Shown here: piece by piece, positions 1-10,799 of the stretch
How positions within the stretch are numbered: position 1 is the first letter of the stretch
Layout of the letters: every line of letters starts with the position of its first letter
From: Zasmidium citrigriseum
Taxonomy: Eukaryota; Ascomycota; Dothideomycetes; Mycosphaerellales; Mycosphaerellaceae
Reading direction: 5' to 3'
NCBI GenBank assembly: GCA_002786025.1
Contig: NHNW01000047.1
Coordinates: forward strand, 248,001 to 312,000
DNA length: 64,000 nt
The notes under the pieces: generated by a model
Seen by the model: only the letters and a program-made list of their open reading frames with translations
Told to the model about the DNA's origin: nothing
Databases searched by the model: none
Program-made: the position numbers and the translations under genes

Positions 1-535
1 GTATGAGACATGACCAAACGATCACATCTCCAAACGCTGTCCCAGAAGCAATGAGACACTGAGAGCCACTTAGCCATTTGATGTGGGCACAGTAGAGTAT
101 GCAGTTGGAGCCCGGCACCAGCACTTCCACTTGCCCACCTGCTTGTGATGCCGCTGGTAAAATTTGAAGCGCATTGTGAGCGGTCACCAACGCGACTCGC
201 GGGTTCTCGCTGGTGGCATCCGAAAAGGCGGCGTCCAAGATCCAATCGTCGACTTCCAGCAGCGGCTCGACGTCGAACGCAAGTTGGCCTGTTGCATTCC
301 GCGTTACTCTGGCAAAGCAAATACATCGTCCGCCCCAGATGGAGATACAACTCCTGTCCGAATCTGCGACAACGATGCCATGAATGGCCTGGCGTTCGAA
401 TACTTCCACTGCCGCAAGAAGAGATTTTCGATCGACTTCGTAGGCCTTTAAAAAGGGTCCTTCTCCAGAGAGGATCACATCTTGACTGCAAAATGCGAGT
501 GCCGTCACCGGGACTCGGTGATGTTCATGCTGCAT
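1..535 (-). CDS. WDR6/Trm734-like WD40 protein, N-terminal part only
   Basis: An uninterrupted frame begins with ATG at 535 and runs leftward off the window, giving the first 178 residues. It opens MQHEHHRVPVTALAFC, then ILSGEGPFLKAYEV, AIHGIVV and a tail GTAFGDVIVWS. This order is the typical start of the WDR6/Rtt10 (yeast Trm734) family: a VTAL..F first strand, an SGEGP turn, an IHGI motif, then an ASGT.FG.V.VWS blade. In yeast Trm734 is the partner of Trm7 in 2'-O-methylation of the tRNA wobble nucleotide. That role here is inferred from family resemblance. The C-terminal blades lie outside the window. The gene is divergent from the coiled-coil gene that starts at 877. Confidence 0.72.
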   Translation of the reverse strand, partial: MQHEHHRVPVTALAFCSQDVILSGEGPFLKAYEVDRKSLLAAVEVFERQAIHGIVVADSDRSCISIWGGRCICFARVTRNATGQLAFDVEPLLEVDDWILDAAFSDATSENPRVALVTAHNALQILPAASQAGGQVEVLVPGSNCILYCAHIKWLSGSQCLIASGTAFGDVIVWSCLI

Positions 536-876
536 GTGAACAAATTTCAAAGTGGAAGAGGAGTTGGCGTGGGAGGAAGCAAGAAGACGAGAGGTCGGAA
601 GTTGCCGTCTTCATCTTCAAGGGTGTGCTCTTTATGCCCGCGACTTCCCACGTGAAGAACCACCACAACGACATGCATCACGAGATCACATTTCTCAATA
701 CATGACACTAGCTTATCGCCGGCGGACGTGTGGTGCCTCGCTGATCAGAATCTGACACAGAGAGCAGACGACAGCAATGCGACGTCCGCGTGACACTTGG
801 TAGGCAGCATTTCGGACATCTCTCAGGCAGTACTGCTTCAACAACTCTATCCTCCCGAACACACGCAGATACAAAG
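536..876. promoter_or_regulatory. Shared divergent promoter region
   Basis: 341 bp separate the start codons of two divergent genes. Short frames here are interrupted and lack family signal. I see no clear regulatory motif. Confidence 0.5.
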
Positions 877-2367
877 ATGTCGTCCAGCAAATCTTGGTTC
901 GCGAGCGTCTCGTCCGGCAAAGGTCGACTGCTGTCCAACTCAAACCACGAACTCCCGCGATGGCGCACTCCATCGCCCATGGCAGCTTCAACCATCCCAC
1001 CGCCCATCGTTCAAAGCACGTATCAGCCTTCTCCGAGCAACCCTGCCGTAGAGTCTGCGATTATCGAGAAGCCTTCGCCGTTCGAAGACAGACAGCAGGA
1101 GTTGGAGGCGGACCTACAGTTCTTGCTTGATGCACAGGTTGAGGGACTGACTCGCGGATTGGAAGGTGGATCTTTGGACGACCGCAGCTCTACAGGTAGC
1201 ACAACACCGACTGTACAGAGCGTTAGGAGCGAATCGACGAGACGACAGCGGAAGCCGATCCGAAGACAGCCAGGACTGAGAAGCGCACGGAAGGGCATAT
1301 ACAACAGCATCGTCGCATTGTCTTCTCTCAAAGATGATGAGCTGCAAGACATTGATAATCAGATTGAAGAGCATGACAATACCTTGGAGCAGATCGAGTC
1401 TTGGGAACAGAAGCGAAAGGGGTTGCAGGAGGCTTCTGAGAGCGTCGATTCGAGCGAGCAGACTGTTCGAGTGCAACGAGTGAAGCAGGAGGCAGACGCA
1501 CTACAGGCAGAGATCAACCAGGTGGAGCTTCAGTTGATGGAGATGAAATCGCGGCATCGCAAGCTCTTGAGGAAAGCAGCAGATGCGGAGAACTCCATCC
1601 AGGCCAAAATGGCCTCATACACTAATAGCTTACGTCTGCTTGAGGAGGATGTTCAGAAGTTCTTGAGCGTGAAGCCTGCAACGAACGAGACGCGGCCATC
1701 ATCGCAGGATGGGAAGCAGTCGATGTGGGAGCTTCCAAGCAAACGCAGGAACCTGGACATGGCGAAAGAGTACTGGAATCAGCAGCGCGACATTACCATC
1801 AACGAGCGAAAACACCACGAGTCAGAAAAATCGGCCTATGTCGAAGGTGCTGCCATGTGGAAACAAGTTGTCACTGAAGTCAATGGCTTCGAGCGACAGC
1901 TTCGTACTGAGATGGCAGCGCTACGTCCATCCTCACCCAACTCGCAGTCGGCCTGGGAAGATCCACCCGACACAAACGGTGGCCCTTCAGATCGCCTCCA
2001 GGAGCTGCTAACTCAAATCGACACCGTCATCGAATCGTTGGAGAAGAAGCACGATACTGCGGAAGAGAATGGCTGGAAATTGTTGATCGCAGCGATTGGT
2101 GCTGAATTGGATGCCTTGAAGCGTGGGAAGCAGATTCTAAGGAGTGTATTGGGAGTCACTGAAGCCGAGACTGTGACCCCTGAGACCAGTGAGTCTAACG
2201 AGCAAGACCTGGTGAAGACGGACTCCGGTGATGAGATTCGCCGTTTGGACGAGAGTTTCCACACTTCTCGACCTGTTGGACCAGGTTCATCTGTGCACGA
2301 AGACGAGCATGATGGACCCGATGAAGACTTGTTGTTCTCAAAACATCACGACACCGATACTGATTAG
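877..2367 (+). CDS. Coiled-coil protein, Atg28-like
   Basis: Single-exon gene of 496 residues, hydrophilic throughout. A disordered Ser/Pro-rich N-terminus (about 1-100) is followed by a basic stretch with an ARKGIYNSIVALSSLKDDEL segment. Long heptad-like helices follow (IDNQIEEHDNTLEQIESWE; VKQEADALQAEINQVELQL; LLRKAADAENSIQAKMASY), and the tail is acidic. This arrangement resembles proteins annotated in filamentous fungi as autophagy-related Atg28, a coiled-coil factor first described in Pichia pexophagy. The family call is from memory of the pattern and is moderate. I chose the ATG at 877, in context acaaagATGTCG, over an in-frame ATG at 790 because the upstream 29 residues look like leader sequence. 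There are no membrane segments. Confidence 0.6.
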   Translation: MSSSKSWFASVSSGKGRLLSNSNHELPRWRTPSPMAASTIPPPIVQSTYQPSPSNPAVESAIIEKPSPFEDRQQELEADLQFLLDAQVEGLTRGLEGGSLDDRSSTGSTTPTVQSVRSESTRRQRKPIRRQPGLRSARKGIYNSIVALSSLKDDELQDIDNQIEEHDNTLEQIESWEQKRKGLQEASESVDSSEQTVRVQRVKQEADALQAEINQVELQLMEMKSRHRKLLRKAADAENSIQAKMASYTNSLRLLEEDVQKFLSVKPATNETRPSSQDGKQSMWELPSKRRNLDMAKEYWNQQRDITINERKHHESEKSAYVEGAAMWKQVVTEVNGFERQLRTEMAALRPSSPNSQSAWEDPPDTNGGPSDRLQELLTQIDTVIESLEKKHDTAEENGWKLLIAAIGAELDALKRGKQILRSVLGVTEAETVTPETSESNEQDLVKTDSGDEIRRLDESFHTSRPVGPGSSVHEDEHDGPDEDLLFSKHHDTDTD

Positions 2368-2998
2368 TCAATACAATAAGACCTACGTGTACCCTCCATC
2401 CTCCGCTCAAACTGGAAGATCGCCTCTCTCTCCAGAGAAGTGCCTAGGTCCAAGCTCTTGAAGAACTGATTCCACCCTCAGTCCTTAACGACAAACTTAG
2501 GGATTGCTCGGGACATCTTCCACTCTGGCTGGGACACTGAGAGAAGTCACATTTGTTTAGATGCAGTCTTTCTTCCTGTCTGGTTGAGGAGTCAAGCCGT
2601 CTTCATTATCCAGTCTAACTCTCTGTTTCCAATCAAATTGCTAGGTCAGCTCTCTCTACTTCTCTACGAACGCACGCGACTCGAAGCTATTAGCGGGCCT
2701 GTTGTACTCTTAGCCCTTCTCGAGGAAGCTGGGGATCGCTAGAGGCATCTTCTACTTTGACCGTAACACCAATGATAAATCTTCGTGCTTGAACTGCAAT
2801 GTTTCATCTCGCTGCTTCCTCTTCGGGTTCGCGTTCCGCGGGTGAATGCTGCAGCTGCACTCCAATTCGGCTTCTGACGTCGCTTCCTCGTTTCTCCCAC
2901 AACAACCACCTCACATCTTCTGCAAAATCCAACTCAACTCAATACTCGCAAACCTCGATTCATAACATGCTGAAGCTTCGCATCATTATATCCACAAG
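2368..2998. other. Intergenic: 3' and 5' flanks
   Basis: Tail of the coiled-coil gene and leader of the hydrolase gene. The sequence is pyrimidine-rich towards the right, as is common upstream of fungal start codons. No gene is seen. Confidence 0.5.
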
Positions 2999-4420
2999 AT
3001 GCCCACGAAACGTACCATGATGAGCCGCGGGGAGTCGATCATACCCAAACGGCCACCCCCGCCAGAGCCAGTGGACACCTTGGTCAAGATCCCCAAATAC
3101 GAAATACGTGTGCCCTCTATCCATGATGGAACGCAGCTGAATTGCCGAGTACGCTACCCTGAACGCCTGGGATACATTGCGCGCAATGAATTCGACAGAC
3201 ATAGTGGCTTCCGGGGCGCTATTGTAGCGGCTCCTATGGCCCAACTGGGTGGGTCGCAGGAGGACCGCGTGGTGCAGGCCGCTGTGGAAGCTCTCATACA
3301 CCGCGGGTATATTGTCATGACATTCGACTACAGGTGAGTGGACCGAGTTGCAGTGACGATGATGATTTTTCGGTCTGATTAGCACAACAGAGACGGCGGC
3401 GGCAAAACCACTTGGTTCGGCAGGGCCGAATTGGACGACTACATCAGTGTGTTTGGATTCTTCGCCAACTATCTGAATGGACTCTCGCTTCCCGAAGATC
3501 CAGCCGCGCTCAGTCGAGTCGAGTCAGTTGGGAGTCCGGATTTCAACGAGGAGAAGCCATTCGCTCCACCGCCTCGTCAAAAACATCGCGACCACATCAT
3601 GCTTTCTGGCTACTCGTACGGATCGCTTGTTACGGCCCGCCTGCCAGATCCTAGAAAGATGATTGAGCGTTTCGAAAATGCCGAAGAAGGCTCAGTGGAG
3701 ATGGCTATCCGTGAGCTCGCCGGAAGCCAAGCAAAGACCGACCAACGGTTCCTTGACCATCAGACAAGCCCCAGAGCCTACGAGATGCGCTCAGGCCTCC
3801 TTCGGTCGCCTGAGAGGCAGAGACAGCGATCCTCTAGCCGAGTGACTGTCGGCGGAGCAGTTGGAACTCCAAGCCGGCCATCAAGTCGAGATGGGAGACG
3901 CAGTGGGGAGATCTTGCGTAACATCATCTCCCACGTACCTCACCCACGACGACACAGCGATGATGGTCAACGGTCGGAAGTCGAAGCCCAAGTACAGGCT
4001 ACAGTTGCCCACACACAAACTACAGTTGCGACATCCAACAAAGATGGACCCAAGATCCGAGTCGCGTATCTATTAATTTCGCCTGTCACATGGTTCGTTG
4101 CATCGTTGGCTCCGCTGAGTTTCTTCGATTTCTTCTCCGGGGACTATTGGTTAAATAGCAGATCGGGCCTCATGTCGCTTGGATGTCCCGTATTTATGAT
4201 CTACGGCGAGAACGATCCCCTAGGTAGAATTGGGGACTTGAATCGGCTTTCTCAGAAGCTCAGGCGCAACAACCCCAATGTCTGGAACGAGCGAATCTCC
4301 AGGGCTAATCACCAATGGGAGGGTTCGACTCTGCGTGATATGTCAGAGCGACTCAACGAATGGCTGAAGAATGAGCTTGTTGTGGCGGATGATACCGACT
4401 TGCTTTCTTCTGCTACATGA
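2999..4420 (+). CDS. Alpha/beta hydrolase with long disordered insert
   Basis: Two exons, 2999-3333 and 3391-4420, join through a 57-bp intron (GTGAGT..CAACAG) to give 454 residues. The join restores the frame as TFDYR-DGGGKTTW, the usual segment before the nucleophile. A GYSYG nucleophile elbow places the catalytic Ser near 187. GENDPLG supplies a likely acid near 387 and RANHQ the His near 419, so a full triad is visible. Between nucleophile and acid lies a Ser/Arg-rich stretch of roughly 130 residues that looks disordered. The protein belongs to the uncharacterised fungal hydrolases related to dienelactone hydrolase or KTEDI-type proteins. The substrate is unknown. Its stop codon overlaps the 3' end of the gene on the other strand. 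Confidence 0.8.
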
Positions 4421-5220
4421 TTGCGACAGCGAACAAACCGACACCCACAGCACTTCCCAATCCCCATGGACCTCTGGTTGCTACAGCACCGGCTGTGCTC
4501 GAAGCAGTACCTTGGCTTGAGCTGTTGTCATTCGTTGAGGTAGAGGTTGGAGAAGTGGAGGATGTGTCGGTACTGTGGAGAGAAGTCAGTCGTTGTTCTT
4601 TCATTCCTTCATCGCAAAGGTACGTACTTGGTCGCTGTGACCTTGACAGCTTGATAGATGATCTGACTGGGCGCCAGGGTACTCGTGGTTCCTCTTTCGA
4701 TTTGGCCTTGACCAGAAGCAATGTCTGAACACACGGCATTTGTTGGGCCAGCGATGGAGCAGCCTAGGAAGGCAGTGCTGGCAGAGGATAATTAGCTTGC
4801 AGTCAAGACGATTCTCTCTTTGCACGTACCCAGCACTGTTCGTCGTTGAGTATCCAGCCGTAGTTATGCCTTCAGTGAGAGTGATGTTTGGCGCTATCTC
4901 GCAGTCTGGTTGTGCACTTGGACAAGAAACGACATAGACTGTCTCGTTGGCGTCGGGGCGCTGCTGGTAGTCAGCGAATCGATCCCACCCTGAACATGCT
5001 CATGATCTCTCACTTCTTCAGCGATCGAAGCCAAAGGTGTTCCAGGTATCGTCTTGAAAGGTATCTATCACGGTTCACGTTAGTCACGCGTCCGTTTGTC
5101 CCTGGCTTCAACACGAGAGCGTACCCATAGTAGCGCTGTCCCTGAGCCCAATGATGTCGTTTCTTGCGCCAAGGCAAAGGTCGTGAAGACCAGCAATGGT
5201 AGAGTATAGCCAAGCATCAT
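4413..5220 (-). CDS. Secreted GPI-anchored protein, five exons
   Basis: Small secreted protein reconstructed from splice sites. Exons on the minus strand are 5220-5125, 5064-5014, 4963-4830, 4777-4628 and 4572-4413, giving 196 residues with every junction in phase. Introns begin GTACGC, GTGAGA, GTACGT and GTACGT. Branch points CTAAC (intron 1) and CTGAC (introns 2 and 4) are visible. The N-terminus MMLGYTLPLLVFTTFALA is a signal peptide. The middle carries NETVYVVSCPS and four cysteines. The tail is Ser/Thr-rich (about 30 residues) and ends in a hydrophobic LGSAVGVGLFAVAIM, as expected for a GPI signal. The layout matches a common family of fungal cell-surface proteins of unknown function. 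The gene is convergent with the hydrolase and overlaps it by 8 bp. Confidence 0.78.
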
Positions 5221-5659
5221 GAAGGTCGATCAACGTTGAAGGCTTGTCTTTGACGGCAGATGAAGCGAAGAAGAGTTGGCAACGGCGAGAGGAGGTCGTT
5301 TGATGTTTCAAGTTCCACAAACGTCAGCCCCTGGCGCCGCTGAACAAGCAAACTCTAAACACCACGCGCCGCGGGAGGAATAAACGTAGTACGCGCATTC
5401 ATCGAATGAGGCTTGATTTTCAGGCTCTTGAGAGCCATAGAAGATGCTGCTGACCAACAACGAAGAAGGCACACACCTCTTCCAATGCCCATACCATGCA
5501 CACGCGTGAAGAAGAATTGCCATACCCTTCTCACCCAACCAACAAACCCCAACGCCTCGCTTCGCTTCATGAATGCGTAAAACCTCTTTTCCATTTTCTC
5601 AACTTCGTGTCCATTGTACAGACAAGATAAGAACAGTACAATGCTCCTTTTCCGATCGA
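5221..5659. other. Intergenic between two minus-strand genes
   Basis: About 440 bp holding the 3' flank of the WD40 gene and the promoter of the GPI-protein gene. Nothing else is recognised. Confidence 0.5.
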
Positions 5660-7853
5660 TCAGAGCTTGACGCCCCAGACACCCCGACCCGCACAGACAC
5701 CCAACCAGTCGCCGCCTTGTTGCGTCAAACTGCTCTGCGGTGCCCAGGAGACGTTCGCAACTTCGTATTCGCACCGCCAACTCGCGAGTGGTCCTTTGCC
5801 TTGGACTTCGCTTTGGCCGCTAGATCCATTGCCGTTCACTGTGGGCACGGTCGCTTGGTTTTGCGAGTTGAGAAGATCCCATACTAACACCAGGCTGTCG
5901 TCTGCACCTGATGCAAGCATGCCTCTTCGGCTTGGATTCCATTCGATGCTCCTGAGATCGCTTTGATGGCCACGAAGTTCTAGTAGGGCCGTGCCAGGTT
6001 GCCGTACGTCGAGGATGCGGATGATGTTGCTATCTGCTGCAAAGGTGGCGAGGAGGTGGGAGTCGTGGGGTGAAGCTGCTAGCCGTAAAAGGGGAGGCGC
6101 TGGCGATAATGTTTGGTTTGTCGATTTTGAAGGTGAAGAGGCGCTTGGCGAGGAGGCTGTTTCTAGGTGAGCGAACGTTCTCATCAACATTTCAAGATTC
6201 TTGCTTACACTTATCAGACTTCTCGGCAGGCTCGTATATGATCGTCGAGTGCTCCAAGCTCCTCAAATCGAACATACGAACACTCCCATCAGCACCACAG
6301 GACACGAATACATCCACTGATCCAGCGCAGAATCGAACGTCAAATACCTCCTTGTCGTGAGCGATGAGTTGCGTCTTGGCTGTTAGTGTGGGTATGTCCC
6401 ATATCGTACATGTCGTGTCGATGGACGAAGTTATAATGAGTTTCGGTGAAAGCGTGTTCCAATCCAGGGATGTCAGGGGCGCGGTATGTTCAGGCGTTTT
6501 GCTGTTGGACAGCAAAGCCAAGGGTTGCAGCTTTTGTGGTGGAGGCTCCCGCGAGTTCGCTGCAGCAGTCCTATTGATGTTGTTGCTAGAATGTGGCGTT
6601 CCTGGGGCTGGGAGACTCCAGAGGCGCAAGTGGTCACCACTGGTGGCCAACAAGTCGGTGCTTGTCTTTTGCGAGCTTGGTGGCTCCCACAATATCCTCG
6701 TGACCGGATATGCGCAAGTCGCCTCAGCAACTTTGCTGTATTCTAGCCCGTACGGCGATTGCCCTGGACTTGTCACCTCTTGCGGCACCACATTGGTGTC
6801 CAATATTTGGATGAAGTTGTGTGGGTCTTCCAAGTAACTCCCTACTGCCATCTTTCCCGCCCCACTGCCACCCATCACGGGCCACTTGCACCAATCATAT
6901 GCGTAGGTGGGGAAAGGCGCGAGGTAATTCGAGTTGGTTGGGGAATCGGAGTAGCTGAAGAACGCAGTCCCTTGAGGTCCTTCGTTCGCATCTGATATCG
7001 CGCGCGATCGGATGTCTGTAAGATTGAGCGGGCTGTGCGAGGGCCCGCCAGATGGGGAGTGCGCATTGGAGATGTTGTAGGCCTTGGGATTCGAGGCCGT
7101 TGGAGTTTGTGTGGGAGTTTGGTTGAAGGGAATGTACTTTTGTGCGCCATCTAGGCCTCCTGGGCTGCTACGCGAATGGCTGTGCAGAGTATTCGTTCGT
7201 GAGGGAGGCTGGGTCTGCGCCTGAGCGTATTGTGAGGCATTGGTCTGAAGAGGCTGCTGCTGCATGGTGGGCACTGTTGTGGGCGCAGTGTACGCAGACG
7301 AAGTCACAGGTCGCGAGGCTCCCCCAGCGGGCTGCAATGCGCCTGGTAGGGCGTTCCCTATGCCTGCGCTCGAGGGGACCGTAGCTGAATGAGAGCCTTG
7401 CGGAGTGGCTTGCTGCAGGTTGAACGATGGCGCTATGCCCCCGGAGAAAATGGGGTCTTGGTAGGTCTGCTGCTGCTGCGGCGTGGCGTATTGCTGCAAG
7501 GGTGGAGCGTTGGAGGGGATTCGCAGGTCTTCGGAGACTCGCTGGGAGTGGCCTCTTCGCGGCGTGCCAAACTGCTGTGACTCGTTCGGGACAGCACTGA
7601 CGGGCGCTGACAGAGGGTCTAGTCTGCCCGAGGGGAGGTTGTGTGCCATTGTTGCATCCTGCTCTCTACTGCCGCCGCCGTATGGACTTGTCGAGTCGGT
7701 TGGTTGTGCAAAGGTGTCGGTGCCAGCGGTCGTCTGGCCGGAGGCTATACGCTGCAGATTGGGGGCAGCCACCGAAGCGGCGCCTAAAGAGTTAAAGATG
7801 CCGCCAGCAACGTTGGGTACTTGTTGGCCGTGGTGGTGCGAGTGAAATGGCAT
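5660..7853 (-). CDS. WD40 protein of the WDR68/DCAF7/TTG1 family
   Basis: Two exons, 7853-6209 and 6156-5660, joined by a 52-bp intron (GTAAGC..AAACAG), encode 713 residues. Residues 1 to about 300 are Gln/Pro/Ser/Thr-rich and disordered. The WD40 part then opens with PTYAYDWCKWPV and VGSYLEDPHNFIQIL, followed by AYPVTRILWEP, DLLATSGDHLRLWSL, PLTSLDWN, ASGADDSLVLVWDLL and a closing VSWAP. The YDWCKWPV entry and the TRILWEP motif are hallmarks of the WDR68/DCAF7 family (plant TTG1, yeast YPL247C). These act as scaffolds, including for DYRK/HIPK kinases in animals. The usual length is about 350, so the N-terminal extension is unusual. The gene is divergent from cab4. Confidence 0.85.
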
Positions 7854-8278
7854 GTCGAGTTGGAGGAACTGGTCGGTGTCGTCGAAGGCTCGCCGCGTCG
7901 CCAGAGCACTCTCTCGTCGTCCGCACGCTGGCTCTGCTGCGAGTGATGTTGGCGACGACCTTGTCCAACTGGCTGTGCTCTAACAACGGCTGCTGGGCGG
8001 TTGTTTATTATCGACTGCGGTGGTGAAGAGGGGTGGTGTGCTCCGAAGGATCTTTGTTCGCTGTCCGCCTTGCCGCGGCAGAACCACGACATTGACATCG
8101 ACATCGACTCCAACTTTCACGAGTCCTTGTCCGGACAGGTGTAAACATTCACAAGCGCAATGAACTCGTGAAGATTCGAGTTCCAGTCACTGCATTATTG
8201 AATGCCGACGCCATCAACGGTCAAATCTACTGACAATTCCAGTACGCTCCATCGAGAAGATCATCAATCACAGAAACA
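7854..8278. promoter_or_regulatory. Divergent promoter, WDR68-like / cab4
   Basis: 425 bp between divergent start codons. No coding signal or specific motif was recognised. Confidence 0.45.
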
Positions 8279-9502
8279 ATGTCTCTTGAACGAGTGGCGT
8301 CAGCAGAGCCTCCCAGATTCTTGCTTCTACTTCCGCCAGCCCCTGCGCCTCCAAATGCCGCCGCACTGAAGTCGGCATATGGCGAGACCATCAGCGAGGT
8401 TCTGAAAGAAGTCGCTACTCATTCCTCCGACACGGAGAAGGCTGCCGTATTGGAGATCGCACTGGCCTGCCCTCACTTGGTTGATGCCCAAAACAAACCC
8501 CGAGGCAGTCTCTATGACGAGACTCAGACATTGGTCGCAGGATTGTACCGGCTTGTAACTGCCACAGCCGCCAAAGACAATATCGATGTCGAGGATGCAG
8601 ATGGCGTCGATGTTCGTGTGATTCTGGTGGCATGGTCCCCCGAAAAGAAAGCACGGTCACCACAACGAATGCCGTATGGCCCCATTATCGACATCGAGAC
8701 ATTGGCAAGGTCCGGTCGGCAGTGGCAATTCGCTTTTGGGGTGGAGTCTGAAGCAGGCGAGGGCATGGTCAGAGCGTTTGTCACAGCAAAAGGCAATGCC
8801 GAAGAAGTCGGACGAGTGCAAAGTGGGCCGGTCATGAACACTGGTTCATTGTCCAACGAACAACCGCCAGCCACTGCACCGTCAAATCCAGCACATCGAA
8901 TGCATTACGACACCTGCGTTGGAGGTACTTGGGACCATCTACACAACGGCCACAAGCTACTGATAACCATGACGATATTTGCTGTGGACGAGAAACCGGA
9001 GTCCGAGGAGCGGAGTGCGAGTGTCTGTGTCAGCGGCGATGACCTTCATAAGAAGAAGAAGCACGCCGAGCTTCTGGAGAGCTGGACGCAGCGCCAGAAA
9101 GCAGTGGCAACATTTTTCAATGCCATTGTTGACTTCTCGAATCCGTCCACGTCTGGTCAGCGGCACGTCAGTATTCGTGACGACCCCGGTCCAAATGGAA
9201 AAGGCATTGACGTATACTATCCTAACGGCTTGGTCGTGAAGTGTACGGAGTTCCAAGATCCCTATGGACCTACCATCACCGATCAACGGATATCTGCATT
9301 GGTTGTCAGCACCGAGACCCGAGCTGGCGGTAAGGCAGTCAACGACAAGCGAAGGGAATTGGGCTGGAAAGAGGTTGACCTGTTCGAGGTTGATGTCTTG
9401 GATGCGGAAGAGGACGGCCAAAGCAAGGAAGGCTTCGACAGCAAGATCAGCAGTACGGCCATTCGGGAGAAACTTGCTCGCAAAGCTGGCGGGAAGATGT
9501 AA
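8279..9502 (+). CDS. cab4: Phosphopantetheine adenylyltransferase (Cab4 type)
   Basis: Single-exon gene of 407 residues. The C-terminal half is a nucleotidyltransferase domain opening YDTCVGGTWDHLHNGHKLLI. GGTWDHLHNGH lies at 215-225 and contains the HxGH-type ATP-binding motif. Later come VCVSGDDLHKKKK, a YGPTITDQRISALVVS segment and an SSTAIREKL ending, as in the eukaryotic PPAT domain. The reaction is 4'-phosphopantetheine plus ATP to dephospho-CoA, the fourth step of CoA synthesis. No dephospho-CoA kinase domain follows, so this is a monofunctional fungal enzyme unlike animal COASY. The first 200 residues form a less conserved N-terminal region usual in fungal Cab4. Confidence 0.88.
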   Translation: MSLERVASAEPPRFLLLLPPAPAPPNAAALKSAYGETISEVLKEVATHSSDTEKAAVLEIALACPHLVDAQNKPRGSLYDETQTLVAGLYRLVTATAAKDNIDVEDADGVDVRVILVAWSPEKKARSPQRMPYGPIIDIETLARSGRQWQFAFGVESEAGEGMVRAFVTAKGNAEEVGRVQSGPVMNTGSLSNEQPPATAPSNPAHRMHYDTCVGGTWDHLHNGHKLLITMTIFAVDEKPESEERSASVCVSGDDLHKKKKHAELLESWTQRQKAVATFFNAIVDFSNPSTSGQRHVSIRDDPGPNGKGIDVYYPNGLVVKCTEFQDPYGPTITDQRISALVVSTETRAGGKAVNDKRRELGWKEVDLFEVDVLDAEEDGQSKEGFDSKISSTAIREKLARKAGGKM

Positions 9503-10799
9503 AGACTACCTGGTAGAAGCTGTACGCGCGGTGTGAGTACCATGGATTGCATGAGCGGTGAAGATGCAGTGCTCTTTGGAGGAGCCATACAATCGGAGCT
9601 TCATCGTGGTATGTCGTGACCAAATGAGAAACAAAGCCATCAGTGTTCGAAGAAAAGCACGAACAACTGAGGGCGTCTGGGAGGGTGAAGTCTGATGTTG
9701 ATGCCTTATTAGTGCCTGACGATGGCTTGTGCGCCATCACGGGCCAGAACGGCTAGACTCGAAACACGCCTTCACTTCACCTCCTTTCTCCTTTCTCCGT
9801 CCATCACATTTCTCTTATCCATTTGCTCCAGTTTCATACCGATGCGTGTGCGACGAGCCAAAGCCCGCCAGACCTGCACTGGCATCCGCCTATGTCTGCA
9901 TGTCACACCGCCTCCAACCTCGCCGATTCCGTGAGGGCAACACGATCTCGCACCTCGCGTGGCTCATCCACTACCGCACGAGCTTGACGTATCCAGGTCC
10001 TCGTGGCCGTTTTTGTGACCTGTTCGCCATCGCTGGAACTGACCGCTGAGCGGCGATCTGACCTGCGTCGGCTAGCGGCAAGTCGGATGCGGCGCTGATG
10101 CGAGACGTGGCGTCTGTCTCTTGCATTTCCTTCAAACTGCCTCGACGAAGACGGACTGTGGGCTGTTGTGATCCGGCTTAGAGGTGGCCCTGATTGTCTT
10201 CAACTCGCAGAGACGCGGCCAGCGCTAGACACCGCCGGGCATCTGGGCCGCAACTCACGACGACGCAGCTAGGAGCTGGTTGTACACCAGGAGCTGGTCC
10301 ACCATTCTCCGATTCGTTGCAGCTTGCGTCTGCCAGCACACAACAGACGCCAGACGAGCTTCGGGAGTCCACGACATGGTGCAGCCCTTCCAAAACCCCT
10401 ACGTCGCATGTTCGCGTCGGACCGCCTGAATACCACGCATCTCCAATTGATCACGGGACACGCAGCTAGGGTGCGGCCGTATTTTCTATTGGTGTGTCCG
10501 ACCACATGATGCTCTTCCTGGTGGCCGCTACGCATCTGTAGTCTGCTTCATCTGTGCGGCAATGACGCCGCCGGACAAGGGCATCCGTCATGCGCTCAGT
10601 TTATTAGGCGGTTTCCCTCACTATTCTCAACGGCCCGCCGCTCCCATGAGATCTTCGTTCTCTTGTTGGCCTCCAGTGCTACTGTGCCTCTAGGCTGCCT
10701 GACTCTATTGCTTGATGACTGGCCGGAAACGAACCTTACTGAGCGAACAGCACACCGACTCATGCAGCTTGCGACACCTTCAAGATCCTTTATCACGAC
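9503..10799. other. 1.3-kb intergenic region, no gene seen
   Basis: Only short overlapping frames on both strands, with no family signal and no coherent splice model. It probably holds the cab4 3' flank and the promoter of the F-box-like gene. Confidence 0.5.

Noticed and set aside
145..705. 186-codon plus-strand frame at the left edge
   Set aside because: It lies antisense to the WDR6-like exon, which has clear family motifs; the plus frame is Arg/Cys/Pro-rich without structure.
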